Origin: Candidatus Barnesiella excrementigallinarum
GTDB taxonomy: Bacteria; Bacteroidota; Bacteroidia; Bacteroidales; Barnesiellaceae
Length of the DNA: 64,000 bases
Assembly: GCA_019114445.1 (NCBI GenBank)
Contig: DXFL01000024.1
Span: forward strand, 27,057 to 91,056
Direction of reading: 5' to 3'
Position 1 is the stretch's first letter; the number at the start of each line of letters is the position of its first letter. Shown here one piece after another: positions 19,324 to 28,713 of this stretch. The translations under genes and the position numbers were made by a program. A model generated the notes under the pieces. That model ran no database searches and had not been told where the DNA came from. It saw nothing but the letters and a program-made list of their open reading frames with translations.

Positions 19324-19617
19324 CAAAAATATTTGGTAACTCCGTGATAAAAAAAAGTTTTTTAGTCTCTTTGGGGATAGGAAAGGGTGCGAGATACCCT
19401 CTCTCTTTGCCGTGGATAAAGCCGAATCGCCGCGTTGGACCCGGTGTAATTATGCGGTAAAATAAAATTGCTGTATACATTGATTCGCAAGAATAATTAG
19501 AAATATTTTTTGGGGGGTGATAAGAAAGAGTATCCGATTCTGAAATCTTTCGATAGTTTCACACCGGTTTATTCGAAGATTTGGAAGTCCAAATTTCCCC
19601 ATTTCGTTTTTTCTCGC

Positions 19618-19625
19618 TATCTTTG
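19618..19625 (+). promoter_or_regulatory. Promoter -7 element for the 93-residue gene and acyltransferase
   Basis: TATCTTTG, exact TAnnTTTG match, about 30 bases before the ATG at 19655. Confidence 0.6.
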
Positions 19626-19654
19626 CTTCAAAGCAACCTTAAAAATAAAGAGTT

Positions 19655-19936
19655 ATGGCTAACAAAAGAGTATTAAAAAAAGAGATTAATTACATAACCG
19701 GCGAATTGCTGTCGGAGTGTTTGTTCAATAAATACCTTATACCCAATGTTGATGTCGAGAAAGCAGATGCATTGATGGGTAAAATTATAGGTATTCAAGA
19801 CGATTTTTTGTGTCGGGTGAGTGCCAATGGCGACAAAGATCCCAAGAAGGTGAAATTTTACTATAAAAAACTTCGTGACGATTTCGATAAAGCTATCGAC
19901 GAGGTATTCGAAGATTTGGCCGCCCTTAACGGTTGA
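19655..19936 (+). CDS. Small conserved hypothetical protein
   Basis: 93 residues, soluble and helical, rich in Lys and Asp (KKVKFYYKKLRDDFDKAIDE). It has a good promoter 30 bases upstream and its stop lies eight bases before the acyltransferase ATG, so the two genes are cotranscribed. I recall near-identical small proteins across Bacteroidales but no described function. No metal site, membrane segment or nucleic-acid motif is visible. Confidence 0.75.
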   Translation: MANKRVLKKEINYITGELLSECLFNKYLIPNVDVEKADALMGKIIGIQDDFLCRVSANGDKDPKKVKFYYKKLRDDFDKAIDEVFEDLAALNG

Positions 19937-19944
19937 TACAAATT

Positions 19945-20493
19945 ATGAAGCGAGCTGTCAGCGCCTCGATATTGAAAATGTTGGGGTGGAAGGTCGAGGT
20001 ATCGGTCCCCGATTTCCCCAAATGTGTGATTTGTGTGGCGCCCCATACGAGCAATTGGGATTTTTTTATCGGGAAACTGACCTATCTTTCTATCGGCCGT
20101 TTTGCAGGCTTCATGATGAAGAAGGAGTGGTTTTTCCCGCCATTGGGAGCCATATTAAGATCGATGGGCGGTGTTCCGGTAACTCGCGACAAGCATACCG
20201 ATATGGTGTCGCAACTGGTCGATATATTTAATTCGCGGGAGCGTTTTTCCATAGCCATTACGCCCGAAGCCACCCGTAAAGCTAATCCCGATTGGAAAAA
20301 AGGCTTTTACTATATTGCTCAGGGAGCAAATGTGCCTATCGTGCTGGCTTATATCGATTATCAAAAGAAAGAGGTGGGAATTAAAAAAGTTTTTGAACCT
20401 ACCGGCGACGTGGAGGCCGATATGCGGGCTATAAAAATGTATTACAAAGATTTCCATGCCTGCAAACCCGAAAAGTTTGTAACTGGTTTGTGA
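19945..20493 (+). CDS. 1-acyl-sn-glycerol-3-phosphate acyltransferase-like protein
   Basis: PlsC-superfamily acyltransferase, probably acylating a lysophospholipid or another lipid at the inner membrane. The catalytic HxxxxD motif is HTSNWD (His34, Asp39), followed by the glycerophosphate-contact motif ITPEATRK and the hydrophobic block GANVPIVLAY. 182 residues, short but usual for this Bacteroidetes subgroup. A TTG at 19933 would overlap the upstream stop codon; the ATG at 19945 is the better start. It forms an operon with the preceding 93-residue gene and ends at its own terminator. Confidence 0.82.
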   Translation: MKRAVSASILKMLGWKVEVSVPDFPKCVICVAPHTSNWDFFIGKLTYLSIGRFAGFMMKKEWFFPPLGAILRSMGGVPVTRDKHTDMVSQLVDIFNSRERFSIAITPEATRKANPDWKKGFYYIAQGANVPIVLAYIDYQKKEVGIKKVFEPTGDVEADMRAIKMYYKDFHACKPEKFVTGL

Positions 20494-20502
20494 AACCGGT
20501 CG

Positions 20503-20537
20503 AGAGCAGGTGGTTTCAATCATTCTGCTCTTTTTTT
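20503..20537 (+). terminator. Terminator after the acyltransferase gene
   Basis: AGAGCAG at 20503-20509 pairs with CTGCTCT at 20525-20531, followed by T residues. Confidence 0.7.
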
Positions 20538-20550
20538 ATAGGTCTATTTT

Positions 20551-21336
20551 ATGAGCGACGTTTTGAGAGTTTCGTTGATACAAACCGATATTGCTTGGGA
20601 AAACAAGCAATACAATTTAGCGGAGTGTGCTGCATGGCTTCGAGGCTTGGCGGGGCGATGCGACGTGGCGGTTTTCCCCGAAATGTTTACCACCGGATTT
20701 TCCATGCGTGCCGAAGAGTTGGCCGAACCGACGAGCGGCGAGACCATTACGACGGTGAAGTCGTGGGCCCGGGAGTATGGAATGGCAATAGCCGGCAGTT
20801 TTATCGCGCGGGAAAACGGGGCTTGCTTCAACCGTGGATTCTTTATCCAGCCCGACGGTACGGAATATTATTACGACAAACGACATCTTTTCCGTATGGG
20901 TGACGAGGGGCGCCATTTTTCTCCCGGACAACAGCGGCTGGTGGTGAAATACAAGGGTTGGAACATTGCGTTGCAAATTTGCTACGACCTGCGTTTCCCG
21001 GTGTGGAACCGGAATGTGAATAACGAGTATGATTTGTTGCTGTTTGTTGCCAACTGGCCTCAGTCGCGTGCGTATGCATGGCGCAGCCTGCTGGTGGCGC
21101 GTGCCATTGAAAATGCGGCATACGTTTGCGGAGTGAATCGGGTAGGCGAGGATAATACGGCTATGTCGTACCGGGGCGATACTCTTGCCGTGGGAATGAA
21201 AGGCGAGATTCTCGCCGAGGCCGAGCCGTTTGTCCCCAATGTGGTAGCGGTAGAACTCGATTTGTCGAAACTGCGTTCGTTTCGGGAAAAATTTCCGGTA
21301 TGGCGCGATGCCGATACTTTTTCGCTGGACGTGTAA
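20551..21336 (+). CDS. Nitrilase-superfamily amidohydrolase (omega-amidase type)
   Basis: 261 residues with the Glu-Lys-Cys triad of the nitrilase fold: Glu44 in VFPEMFTTGF, Lys110 in YYDKRHLF, and Cys144 in LQICYDLRFP. The closest well-known type is YafV/NIT2 omega-amidase, which hydrolyses alpha-ketoglutaramate or ketosuccinamate; the WNRN segment after the cysteine fits this group. Cytoplasmic, no signal peptide. It begins 14 bases after a terminator T run, so it may be read by leakage or from a weak local promoter. Confidence 0.85.
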   Translation: MSDVLRVSLIQTDIAWENKQYNLAECAAWLRGLAGRCDVAVFPEMFTTGFSMRAEELAEPTSGETITTVKSWAREYGMAIAGSFIARENGACFNRGFFIQPDGTEYYYDKRHLFRMGDEGRHFSPGQQRLVVKYKGWNIALQICYDLRFPVWNRNVNNEYDLLLFVANWPQSRAYAWRSLLVARAIENAAYVCGVNRVGEDNTAMSYRGDTLAVGMKGEILAEAEPFVPNVVAVELDLSKLRSFREKFPVWRDADTFSLDV

Positions 21337-21385
21337 CAGTCAACCATTTTTCCCCCTTTTGGAATGTGTAAGAAAGAAAAAATAA

Positions 21386-21413
21386 TGGCAGCGACCCTCT
21401 CGGGCTACTGCCA
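21386..21413 (-). terminator. Probable terminator after the ABC exporter operon
   Basis: On the minus strand TGGCAG and CTGCCA enclose a further CCC/GGG pairing and are followed by TTATTTTTTC. It contains a few wobble or mismatched positions. Confidence 0.6.
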
Positions 21414-21463
21414 ATGGTTCTTGTGTGTAATATATTAATGTATACGTTTCAGTCGTGTATAGT

Positions 21464-21859
21464 CTATTCTCCTTTTTTCTCGCGGGCTTTACATTCCCAT
21501 ATAACCCCTTTGTTTTGGGCATTCTTGAAAAATGCGTTTACGGCGGCTCTCCTTTGCGGAGGCATTAACCCGCCGAATGTCAAGCAAATTTCGCCCTCTT
21601 GGTCGTAAACGACCGTAGTATTTTTATCGAAAGCTCCGGGGGTAGGGCGGTAAAAGGAATAGTAGCATTTGCCCTCTTTCTCGAAAAGGGTGATTTGGCA
21701 CGCTGTGTTTTTAAGCCCTTTTGTCTTCTCTTTCAGCCACGCGATTTCGTCGACGGGATTGTCTTTCCGAGGATTTTTCTCGATTACATACTGGCTGGCG
21801 GTGCAGGACAGCAGTAGCAGCGCAAGACAGAGTTGACAGATGTGCCGGAGTTGTTTCAT
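21464..21859 (-). CDS. Hypothetical small lipoprotein
   Basis: 131 residues. A lipoprotein signal peptide ends at the lipobox LLLSC, placing a lipidated cysteine near residue 19. The mature part is small and beta-rich (QITLFEKEGKCYYSFYRP, then GEICLTFGGLMPPQR), with no recognised domain. It starts six bases after the ABC permease stop codon, so it is the third gene of that operon and may assist or be handled by the transporter; that link is inference. Confidence 0.6.
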   Translation of the reverse strand: MKQLRHICQLCLALLLLSCTASQYVIEKNPRKDNPVDEIAWLKEKTKGLKNTACQITLFEKEGKCYYSFYRPTPGAFDKNTTVVYDQEGEICLTFGGLMPPQRRAAVNAFFKNAQNKGVIWECKAREKKGE

Positions 21860-21865
21860 TGTTTG

Positions 21866-23206
21866 TTAGGCTTTGTAGCGTATCCATTTGATCATCTCTT
21901 TGTAGCTGGGCTTTTTCCCATACATGAGTATGCCTACCCGGTAGATTCGTCCGGCTACCCATGCCAACCCGATGGCCGACCCGTAAAGGATTACCATCGA
22001 CAAAATGAGTTCCCACATAGAGATGCCGAAAGGTATGCGCACCATCATAACGATGGGCGAGGTGAACGGAATCATCGAACACCACATGGCCAACGGACCG
22101 TCGGGATTCTCGGCACTGAAAATACCGGCATAGAGGGCGAAGATGATGATAAAGGTAATGGGGAGCATGAATTGTTGTGTGTCCGACTCGTTGTCGACGG
22201 CCGACCCGATGGCGGCAAACAGCGAAGCGTAGAGGATATAGCCACCAATAAAGAAGAATACGAAGCAGATGAGCAGTTGGGTGATGTCTATACTGCCCAA
22301 TAGTTGTTGTATCTCTTGCATGGCACCCATGTTGCCAGTCAGTTGCGAGGCGTCCACGCCATTCATGCTTCCGGCAACGGCAGTCATGTCGCTTATTTGC
22401 GAGGGGTCTACGCCTCCGCTGATCGAAAAATAGGCTCCGGCCGAAAGGAATATTCCTACGAGGAAGATAATCCAAATGCCCAGTTGGGTGAGACCCACCA
22501 GCCCGATACTGACGATTTTACCAATCATCAATTCGAAAGGTTTCACCGACGATACCATCACCTCGACAATACGGTTGGTCTTCTCTTGCATGACGCTCGT
22601 CATGACCTGCCCGCCGTAAAGCATGAGGAACATATAGATGATGAGCGTCATGGCCATACCGATGACCATAACCATCTCCGACGAGGTTTGTGTTTCGGCA
22701 CCGTCCTCTTCGAGCCGTATGGTATCGACTTGAAGGTTGATATCCGACTCCTCAATCATGCGCTTGATGTCGGGAATGTTGTAGGAGAGCAGCTTTTCGT
22801 TTTTCAAGAAACCTTCCATTTGCGAGATGATTGCCAATTCGCAACTGGTGGTAATTTGTTTTTGCGAATAGATAGTCATACCGCTGGGATCGTTCAGCAG
22901 GTTGCTTTTGATGATGACATAGGCATAGGGTTGCGATTCCCCGTCTCTCATGGCCGATTGGTCGATGGTTCCTTGCGTATAGGTAAACTGGTACTCTTCG
23001 GAGTCTTGGAAGATATCTTTGTAAAGTCCGGTTTGGTCGATAATAGCGATTTGCCGGGTTTCGTCACTCGACAGTTGGGCAAGCCAAATAGGGGCAAAGA
23101 TGAGAACCACCATAATGACAGGCGAGAGAATCGTCATGAGAATGAACGACTTCTTTTGTACACGGGTAAGATATTCCCGTTCTATGATAAGCGATATTTT
23201 ACTCAT
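21866..23206 (-). CDS. ABC-2 family transporter permease (NatB-like)
   Basis: 446 residues. One transmembrane helix near residues 22-45 is followed by a large extracytoplasmic domain (about 46-175) and five or six C-terminal helices, including the stretch MVMVIGMAMTLIIYMFLML; this is the NatB/YhaP layout of ABC-2 exporters. The motif MQEKTNRIVEVMVSSVKPFELM lies at the membrane boundary and is characteristic of this permease group. It follows the ATPase gene by 15 bases. Sodium export is the known role of NatB, but the substrate here is not evident. Confidence 0.85.
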   Translation of the reverse strand: MSKISLIIEREYLTRVQKKSFILMTILSPVIMVVLIFAPIWLAQLSSDETRQIAIIDQTGLYKDIFQDSEEYQFTYTQGTIDQSAMRDGESQPYAYVIIKSNLLNDPSGMTIYSQKQITTSCELAIISQMEGFLKNEKLLSYNIPDIKRMIEESDINLQVDTIRLEEDGAETQTSSEMVMVIGMAMTLIIYMFLMLYGGQVMTSVMQEKTNRIVEVMVSSVKPFELMIGKIVSIGLVGLTQLGIWIIFLVGIFLSAGAYFSISGGVDPSQISDMTAVAGSMNGVDASQLTGNMGAMQEIQQLLGSIDITQLLICFVFFFIGGYILYASLFAAIGSAVDNESDTQQFMLPITFIIIFALYAGIFSAENPDGPLAMWCSMIPFTSPIVMMVRIPFGISMWELILSMVILYGSAIGLAWVAGRIYRVGILMYGKKPSYKEMIKWIRYKA

Positions 23207-23221
23207 AATAAGGTGTTTTGG

Positions 23222-24151
23222 CTAAGCGTTTTGTTTTTCTTCGAGGGCCGATTCGCCGACCGTTTCAATAAAAATCTCGTTCATGGTGGGGAGTATCTCT
23301 TCGAATCCCGAGAGCTGGCATTGCTGCGTGAGCAGGGCGATAAGCTCGTTGTTGCTCATGTGGGGATCGCGCTTGCGCAAGGTGTAGGAATATCCCCGAT
23401 GAATGGGTTGCACCTGTGTAATCTCGTAAAGGTCGTTGCTTTGCAATTCGCCTTGTTGTACTTCGATTTTGAAGAGGTGCTTTTTGTGCTGCTCGCGAAT
23501 CTCGGTCACCTCTCCTTGCAGCACTGCGTGTGAGCGGTTGATGAGGGTAATCTCGTCGCATAACTCCTCGACCGAACCCATGTTGTGGGTCGAGAAGATA
23601 ATGGTGGCGCCGTTGTTGCGCATTTCGAGAATCTCCTGTTTCAGCAAATTGGCATTTACCGGGTCGAACCCGCTGAACGGTTCGTCGAAAATCAACAGTT
23701 TGGGGTTGTGCATCACGGTGGTGATGAATTGTATCTTTTGCTGCATACCTTTCGACAACTCTTCGATTTTTTTCTTTTCCCAGCCTTTGATGTCGAATTT
23801 TCCCAACCAATATTTCATGCGCTCTTTGGCATCGTTTTTCGACAGTCCTTTCAACTGTGCCAAATACAAAATCTGTTCGCCCACCTTCATTTTTTTATAC
23901 AGGCCCCGCTCTTCGGGCAGGTAGCCGATGTGCTCCACATCGGAAGGACGCAACGGGCGGCCTTCGATAAGGACTTCGCCTTCGTCGGGGGCGGTGATTT
24001 GGTTGATGATACGGATTAGTGTAGTTTTACCCGCACCGTTGGGACCTAACAGCCCGTAGATACCGTTGCATGGTACTTTTATGGTTACATTGTCGAGCGC
24101 CCGGTGGGTGGCATATTGCTTAACAATGTGATTGGCTTCGAGATAATACAT
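23222..24151 (-). CDS. ABC transporter ATP-binding protein (NatA-like)
   Basis: 309 residues, the motor of the exporter encoded with the following permease. Walker A is GPNGAGKT at 36-43, the signature is ELSKGMQQK, Walker B is LLIFDEPFSGFDP, and the switch histidine sits in FSTHNMGSVEEL. The C-terminal 80 residues form the accessory domain found in NatA/CcmA-type ATPases. First gene of a three-gene operon; a near-match promoter (TTTCTTTG on the minus strand, 24186-24193) lies 35 bases upstream. Substrate unknown. Confidence 0.9.
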   Translation of the reverse strand: MYYLEANHIVKQYATHRALDNVTIKVPCNGIYGLLGPNGAGKTTLIRIINQITAPDEGEVLIEGRPLRPSDVEHIGYLPEERGLYKKMKVGEQILYLAQLKGLSKNDAKERMKYWLGKFDIKGWEKKKIEELSKGMQQKIQFITTVMHNPKLLIFDEPFSGFDPVNANLLKQEILEMRNNGATIIFSTHNMGSVEELCDEITLINRSHAVLQGEVTEIREQHKKHLFKIEVQQGELQSNDLYEITQVQPIHRGYSYTLRKRDPHMSNNELIALLTQQCQLSGFEEILPTMNEIFIETVGESALEEKQNA

Positions 24152-24270
24152 ATTTCGATATTAATAAGGGTTGTAATTGATGTGGCAAAGAAAAATATAA
24201 AATTTGAATTGTACAAAAAAAATAATAAAATTTTATTGTTTTTCGATAAATAAATATTGAATTATAGATT

Positions 24271-26508
24271 TTATTTGGGCGAAACAATACGGTCGCCTAT
24301 TTGTTTGGCCAAAGTGGTTCGCAAATTGTTCAAATCGACATTCTGAGCCATCAGCTCAATTACCTTTTGTTCGTCTTTCGCTTGTGTCGCCTCTTTGATT
24401 TGTTTTTGAATTTGTTTGATGGTTTGTTCGAGAATGGCGTTTTTTAATTCGTAAATGGCGCGAGGAATGAGTTCCCACAGCCGCTCCGATTCGGTTTCGA
24501 CTTTTTGGTATTTGGTGTGGACTTTGCTGAGTTGGTATTTGTCGCTGACTAAATCGACGGCGAGCAGACTGATTTGCGTATCGGGATAGGTTGTGAAGTA
24601 ACGTTCGAGAAAATTGGTCTCGAACGTTTGCAACTCCTCCTCTGCTTTTTGTGAGATTTGTTTTTGGGCTTCGACCTCTTTTTTTTGTTTTTCGGCAATA
24701 TCGCCGCTTTCGAGGCGTATTTGTTCGATTGCTGCGGTTAGCTCGTGTTGGCTTTTTTGTCTTAACTCTTCCCGCAAGGCCGACAGTTGCTTCTCTGCAT
24801 ATTCGCGTTGTTGCGAAGTGAGCTCTATAATTTGTTTGTAAAGCGGGTTGGTCAACTCGATATTGTCGATCGACAGCTCTTCGACCACATATTCCCACAC
24901 TTTTTGCCATGAACCGGTTTCGGTTTCAAACAAATTACGGTATCCATACCGTACGATGTAGCGAACCAGCTCCCGTTCGTATTTATCCAATGGCGAGATT
25001 TTTGCTTTTTTCGAAAACTCCGGTTGCACGGCCGGTGCCGCTTCGTCGGCCGGAATATCCGAGAGGGAATGGGGTGGGGGAACTTCGGCCCCGTCGTTCG
25101 TATTCCCGGTGACCACGGTGGCAACTGTCGTTTGTGCTTCGTCCGGTTGGGACGGAACCTTTTCGCTTTGTGTGTATCTCTCGCGGGAGCTCTGTTGTTC
25201 GGCCCGGCGGGCTCTCATTTTGTTCAATTCCGACAGGAGTGTGGCCTCGTCTATTTGCAACAGTCGGCTACACTCTTGTATGTATACCGAGCGTACGATG
25301 GCATCGGGTATCAGCGAAATGCTTTGTACAATGTTGGTGATGATACCGGCTCGTTTGATAGGGTCTTCGCCGGCATCCTCCAACAGCAGTTGGGTTTTGA
25401 ATCGGATAAAGTCGGTCTCGTGCGATTTGATATAGCGGGTGAACGATTCGGCGCTTTGGCTTTTAGAGAATGAGTCGGGGTCTTCGCCGTCGGGAAGGAG
25501 TACCACTTTAATATTAAGACCCTCTTGCAAGATAAGGTCGATACCTCGCAGCGAGGCTTTTATCCCGGCCGCATCGCCGTCGTACAATACGGTGATATTT
25601 TCGGTAAATCGGCGTATCAGCCGAATTTGACCGGGTGTCAATGCCGTTCCCGACGAGGCTACTACATTTTCGATACCCGATTGGTGCATGGACAGCACAT
25701 CGGTATATCCCTCGACCAAATAGCAGCATTTCTCTTTTTCGATAGCCCGTTTGGCTTGGAATATGCCATATAACTCGTTGCTTTTGTGGTAAATATCCGA
25801 TTCGGGCGAATTGAAGTATTTGCTTATTTTTATGCCCGATTTGAGAATGCGCCCTCCAAAAGCAACCACCTTCCCCGACACACTGTACACCGGAAACATG
25901 ACCCTCCCGGCAAACAGGTCGTAAATGCGGTCGTTCTGTCCTTCGCGGCAGAGCCCCGTTTTAAGCAGATATTCGGTTTTATATCCTCGTTTCAGGGCCT
26001 CTTGTGCCAAAGCATCGCGCTTTTCGGGGGAGTAACCCAGTCCGAATTTCCGAATAATGTCTTCGTTGAATCCGCGTTCTTTAAAGTAAGCCAGTCCTAC
26101 TGCGCGGCCTTCGTCGGTTTCCAATAACGATTTGCTGAAAAATTCTTGGGCAAACGCATTGATGATGAACATACTTTCGCGTTCGCTCCTTTTCTGCCGT
26201 TCCTCGTCGGTTAACTCTTTTTCGTGAACTTCGATATTGTATTTTCTGGCCAAATATTTCAGCGCCTCGTAGTAGGAGAGTTGCTCGTGTTCCATAATGA
26301 AGTGTATGGCGCTCCCTCCTTTGCCGCAACTGAAACATTTGCACACGCCTTTCGATTGCGAGACGCTGAACGACGGTGTTTTGTCGTCGTGGAACGGGCA
26401 CAACCCCCAATAATTGGCACCTCGCCGGCGAAGACTGACGAAATCCGATACTACCTCTACAATATCGGTAGCTGCCATAATTTTATCGATGGTTGCTTGG
26501 TCGATCAT
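24271..26508 (-). CDS. dnaG: DNA primase
   Basis: Makes RNA primers for DNA replication at the fork. 745 residues, somewhat long for the family. The CHC2 zinc finger is CPFH followed by CKCFSCG (Cys37, His40, Cys58, Cys61). The TOPRIM catalytic core shows LVEGYTDVL and LYDGDAAG. The C-terminal part is unusually rich in charged heptads (EEELQTFETNFLERY, QIQKQIKEATQAKDEQK), implying a coiled-coil helicase-binding region. It stands alone between the ABC operon and a long intergenic region. Confidence 0.96.
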   Translation of the reverse strand: MIDQATIDKIMAATDIVEVVSDFVSLRRRGANYWGLCPFHDDKTPSFSVSQSKGVCKCFSCGKGGSAIHFIMEHEQLSYYEALKYLARKYNIEVHEKELTDEERQKRSERESMFIINAFAQEFFSKSLLETDEGRAVGLAYFKERGFNEDIIRKFGLGYSPEKRDALAQEALKRGYKTEYLLKTGLCREGQNDRIYDLFAGRVMFPVYSVSGKVVAFGGRILKSGIKISKYFNSPESDIYHKSNELYGIFQAKRAIEKEKCCYLVEGYTDVLSMHQSGIENVVASSGTALTPGQIRLIRRFTENITVLYDGDAAGIKASLRGIDLILQEGLNIKVVLLPDGEDPDSFSKSQSAESFTRYIKSHETDFIRFKTQLLLEDAGEDPIKRAGIITNIVQSISLIPDAIVRSVYIQECSRLLQIDEATLLSELNKMRARRAEQQSSRERYTQSEKVPSQPDEAQTTVATVVTGNTNDGAEVPPPHSLSDIPADEAAPAVQPEFSKKAKISPLDKYERELVRYIVRYGYRNLFETETGSWQKVWEYVVEELSIDNIELTNPLYKQIIELTSQQREYAEKQLSALREELRQKSQHELTAAIEQIRLESGDIAEKQKKEVEAQKQISQKAEEELQTFETNFLERYFTTYPDTQISLLAVDLVSDKYQLSKVHTKYQKVETESERLWELIPRAIYELKNAILEQTIKQIQKQIKEATQAKDEQKVIELMAQNVDLNNLRTTLAKQIGDRIVSPK

Positions 26509-26710
26509 GCTTAATTGATTTTCCCCACGAAGATAGTTATTTCTTTACGATAATAATGGGTTTATTTTATATTTTTCTGTTGGGGTATATTTGTGGGTGA
26601 ATGACACTATTATTGATCGAATTTTACTAAAAATATGTATTTGATAATTAAATAATGTTGTAAACAGGGATTTTTTTATCGAATTACTTGACGAAATTTC
26701 GAAAAAGACA

Positions 26711-26718
26711 TACATTTG
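26711..26718 (+). promoter_or_regulatory. Promoter for a candidate small RNA
   Basis: TACATTTG is an exact -7 match, and a TTG at 26688-26690 lies 20 bases upstream, the expected place for the -33 element. Both halves of the promoter are therefore present. Confidence 0.6.
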
Positions 26719-26724
26719 CAATGT

Positions 26725-26792
26725 GTTTTTCATAGTATTAGATTTAAGGTTAATGAAGATTGGTTGTCGTGAGACAACCTTTTCTTTTTTTA
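26725..26792 (+). ncRNA. Candidate small RNA of about 70 nt
   Basis: Between the promoter at 26711 and a terminator (GGTTGTC at 26762-26768, loop GTGA, GACAACC at 26773-26779, then a T-rich run to 26792) there is only room for a short transcript. The 5' half is AT-rich and unstructured. A tiny frame starting at 26753 runs through the terminator and is unlikely to be the product. I recognise no RNA family. It could instead be a terminated leader, but the next gene has its own promoter at 26974. Confidence 0.4.
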
Positions 26793-26973
26793 GGGGGGCG
26801 TATAATTTTATTCTATCGTTGAATTTACTGTTTTTCTTTTCTTTTATGTAAAAGATTGTTTATTCTTTTGATAATAAGGGATTTATGCTTATTTTAAAAT
26901 ATGTTTATTCTTACAAAATGAAATTTTTTTTATTTTTTATATGGAAAATTGAATTTCTTTTGCGTAATATTCT

Positions 26974-26981
26974 TACATTTG
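26974..26981 (+). promoter_or_regulatory. Promoter -7 element for the secreted protein at 27026
   Basis: TACATTTG, exact TAnnTTTG match, 45 bases before the ATG, in a very AT-rich stretch (26793-26973) that holds nothing else I can identify. Confidence 0.6.
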
Positions 26982-27025
26982 CACACAATTAGTTGAACGG
27001 AATAATAACTAAAAATTAAATTAGC

Positions 27026-28303
27026 ATGAAAAAATTTACTTTTGTTGTAGCCCTTGCAGGGGTATGTGTAGGAATGGCAATGGCTCAAACGTCGAGAGTT
27101 GCTAAATTGGATAACCTTTTGAATGAGACAATCTTGAAAGGGGTGGATATAGAAACCCCCATGCTCTCCAAAAACGTATCGACTTTGACACCCTCTGCAC
27201 AATTCAATTTTGTGAAGGAAAACCAAAAACAACTGATGAGAAAACCTGCGCAAACGGCAGCTTTGAATGCTCCTGAGGCGTTGCCTGCAACTGATGCTTC
27301 GCTGATAGGATTTATAGCAAACTGGAATACCGTTGAGGGTGCGAATTATTATGAGGCTGATGTATATAGATCGTATAAGACAAGTGTCGATACTATATAT
27401 TATTCTTTGGTTGAAGATTTTTATTTTACAGAGCCCTCGACCGAAAGTTATGTTGATTATCTTTGGGATAACGCCTATCGTTGGAATTGGGGCCTTTTGG
27501 GCGGAGAGTTGGGTGATCGATGTATTTTATTGCCTAATGATGTGGCAGGCGGTGCAGAATTGGATACTCCCGAATTGGATTTGGCTTTGGACGGAACCGC
27601 AGAAACGGGTACAATTATTCTTACTCTTGTGATGGACGCAGCCGTAGGCGATAGAGTAGGCCTTGGTTATTTCTATTATGATGAGGCAGCAGAAAAAGAA
27701 AAGGTTCTGGAATTGGGTTTTATCGAATTTGATACAGAGTCAATGGCTAAGATGTATTTTCTAGAAGATATGCCTTTGAGTACTTCTGCGGGATTTTTTC
27801 TTTATACGCAAACAAGCGCAGAAAATGCAGGTGATGTAAAAATTCAAACCGTTATGGTATCTCAACCGGTTAATGCCGGTACTGAGTTTGTAGCATTTTA
27901 TAACTACTACCAAACACCAGAGACATCAACTGGGGTCCTCACTTTGGAAAGAGAATCCGGTTCTGCTGAAGTAACCGATGATTTCATGTATGGCGTTTAT
28001 GCTTTTGATGTTGATATGAGTACTGGTAATATTCTTGTTGCTTCTGATATGTCGAATATGATTGTAGTGGAGCTCGGAGAGGGTAGTGCCGTTGAAGGAG
28101 TGAAAGCTAACAACGACAAGATTTTCGTTCATGACAATTTGCACGTGGTATTGGAAGCTCCCGCCACAGTATATGTATACAATATGGCCGGTGTATTGAT
28201 AGAAAGTGTACAAGGCGTTGAGGGCGATAACGAAATTGTTTTGCCCGCTGCTGGTGCTTATGTAGTAAAAGCCGGTAATACGGTAACCAAAGTGATGAAA
28301 TAA
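27026..28303 (+). CDS. Secreted protein with FnIII fragment, jelly-roll domain and sorting domain
   Basis: 425 residues with a signal peptide (about 1-20, ending MAMAQT). After a helical linker, a short FnIII-like strand (GFIANWNTVEGANYYEADVY) leads into a beta-sandwich with the pattern GGAELDTPELDLALDG, which resembles the insert of the M6 protease at 2343 (GGTVRTPALDLSACDG). The C-terminal 70 residues (VYVYNMAGVLIESVQG, ending AGAYVVKAGNTVTKVMK) form a type IX-like sorting domain. Probably surface-exposed adhesion or binding; no catalytic residues seen. Confidence 0.7.
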   Translation: MKKFTFVVALAGVCVGMAMAQTSRVAKLDNLLNETILKGVDIETPMLSKNVSTLTPSAQFNFVKENQKQLMRKPAQTAALNAPEALPATDASLIGFIANWNTVEGANYYEADVYRSYKTSVDTIYYSLVEDFYFTEPSTESYVDYLWDNAYRWNWGLLGGELGDRCILLPNDVAGGAELDTPELDLALDGTAETGTIILTLVMDAAVGDRVGLGYFYYDEAAEKEKVLELGFIEFDTESMAKMYFLEDMPLSTSAGFFLYTQTSAENAGDVKIQTVMVSQPVNAGTEFVAFYNYYQTPETSTGVLTLERESGSAEVTDDFMYGVYAFDVDMSTGNILVASDMSNMIVVELGEGSAVEGVKANNDKIFVHDNLHVVLEAPATVYVYNMAGVLIESVQGVEGDNEIVLPAAGAYVVKAGNTVTKVMK

Positions 28304-28325
28304 TTTCGGTTAATCTTTTATACGG

Positions 28326-28364
28326 GCGAGGCTGTCTCCTGCGGAAGACAGCCTCGCTTTTTTT
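28326..28364 (+). terminator. Terminator after the secreted protein gene
   Basis: GCGAGGCTGTCT at 28326-28337 pairs perfectly with 28346-28357, followed by seven T residues. Confidence 0.9.
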
Positions 28365-28713
28365 GTGTTGATTTTGATCTGTTTGTCGGTTGAGAGGGGG
28401 CTTTAATGAGACAATCTATGACTTTAATGCTATTAAAGTATAGATATGTTTTTTAATAACGATATTATTTGTTTCTAAATTGGAGCTTGGTTGTTTTATA
28501 ATATTCCATTTTATGCTAAATAACAGTTTGTTGCGTATAAATTTAGGGAAATTATTGAATCTGATAAAATAGTGCCATGCTTTGATAAAATAGTACAAAT
28601 CTTTTCGGGTGTTTAGTTCAGAGGGATCGAATGTTTATCTGTAATTTTACCATCGAAAAAAAACTAAAATTTACAGATATAAAAAATGTTTAACTTTAAT
28701 ACAGGAGAATAAC
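28365..28713. other. AT-rich intergenic region
   Basis: About 350 bases, strongly AT-rich. No ORF, repeat or RNA gene is evident. It must hold the promoter of the next gene; only near matches to the -7 element (TAACTTTA close to 28694) were found. An AGGAG ribosome-binding site precedes the ATG at 28714. Confidence 0.4.

Noticed and set aside
22304..23533. A 409-codon plus-strand frame over the ABC permease and ATPase genes
   Set aside because: It spans two real minus-strand genes and their gap; rich in His and Asp with no domain.
26753..26851. A 32-codon frame beginning inside the candidate sRNA
   Set aside because: It reads straight through the terminator hairpin and T run and has no separate support.
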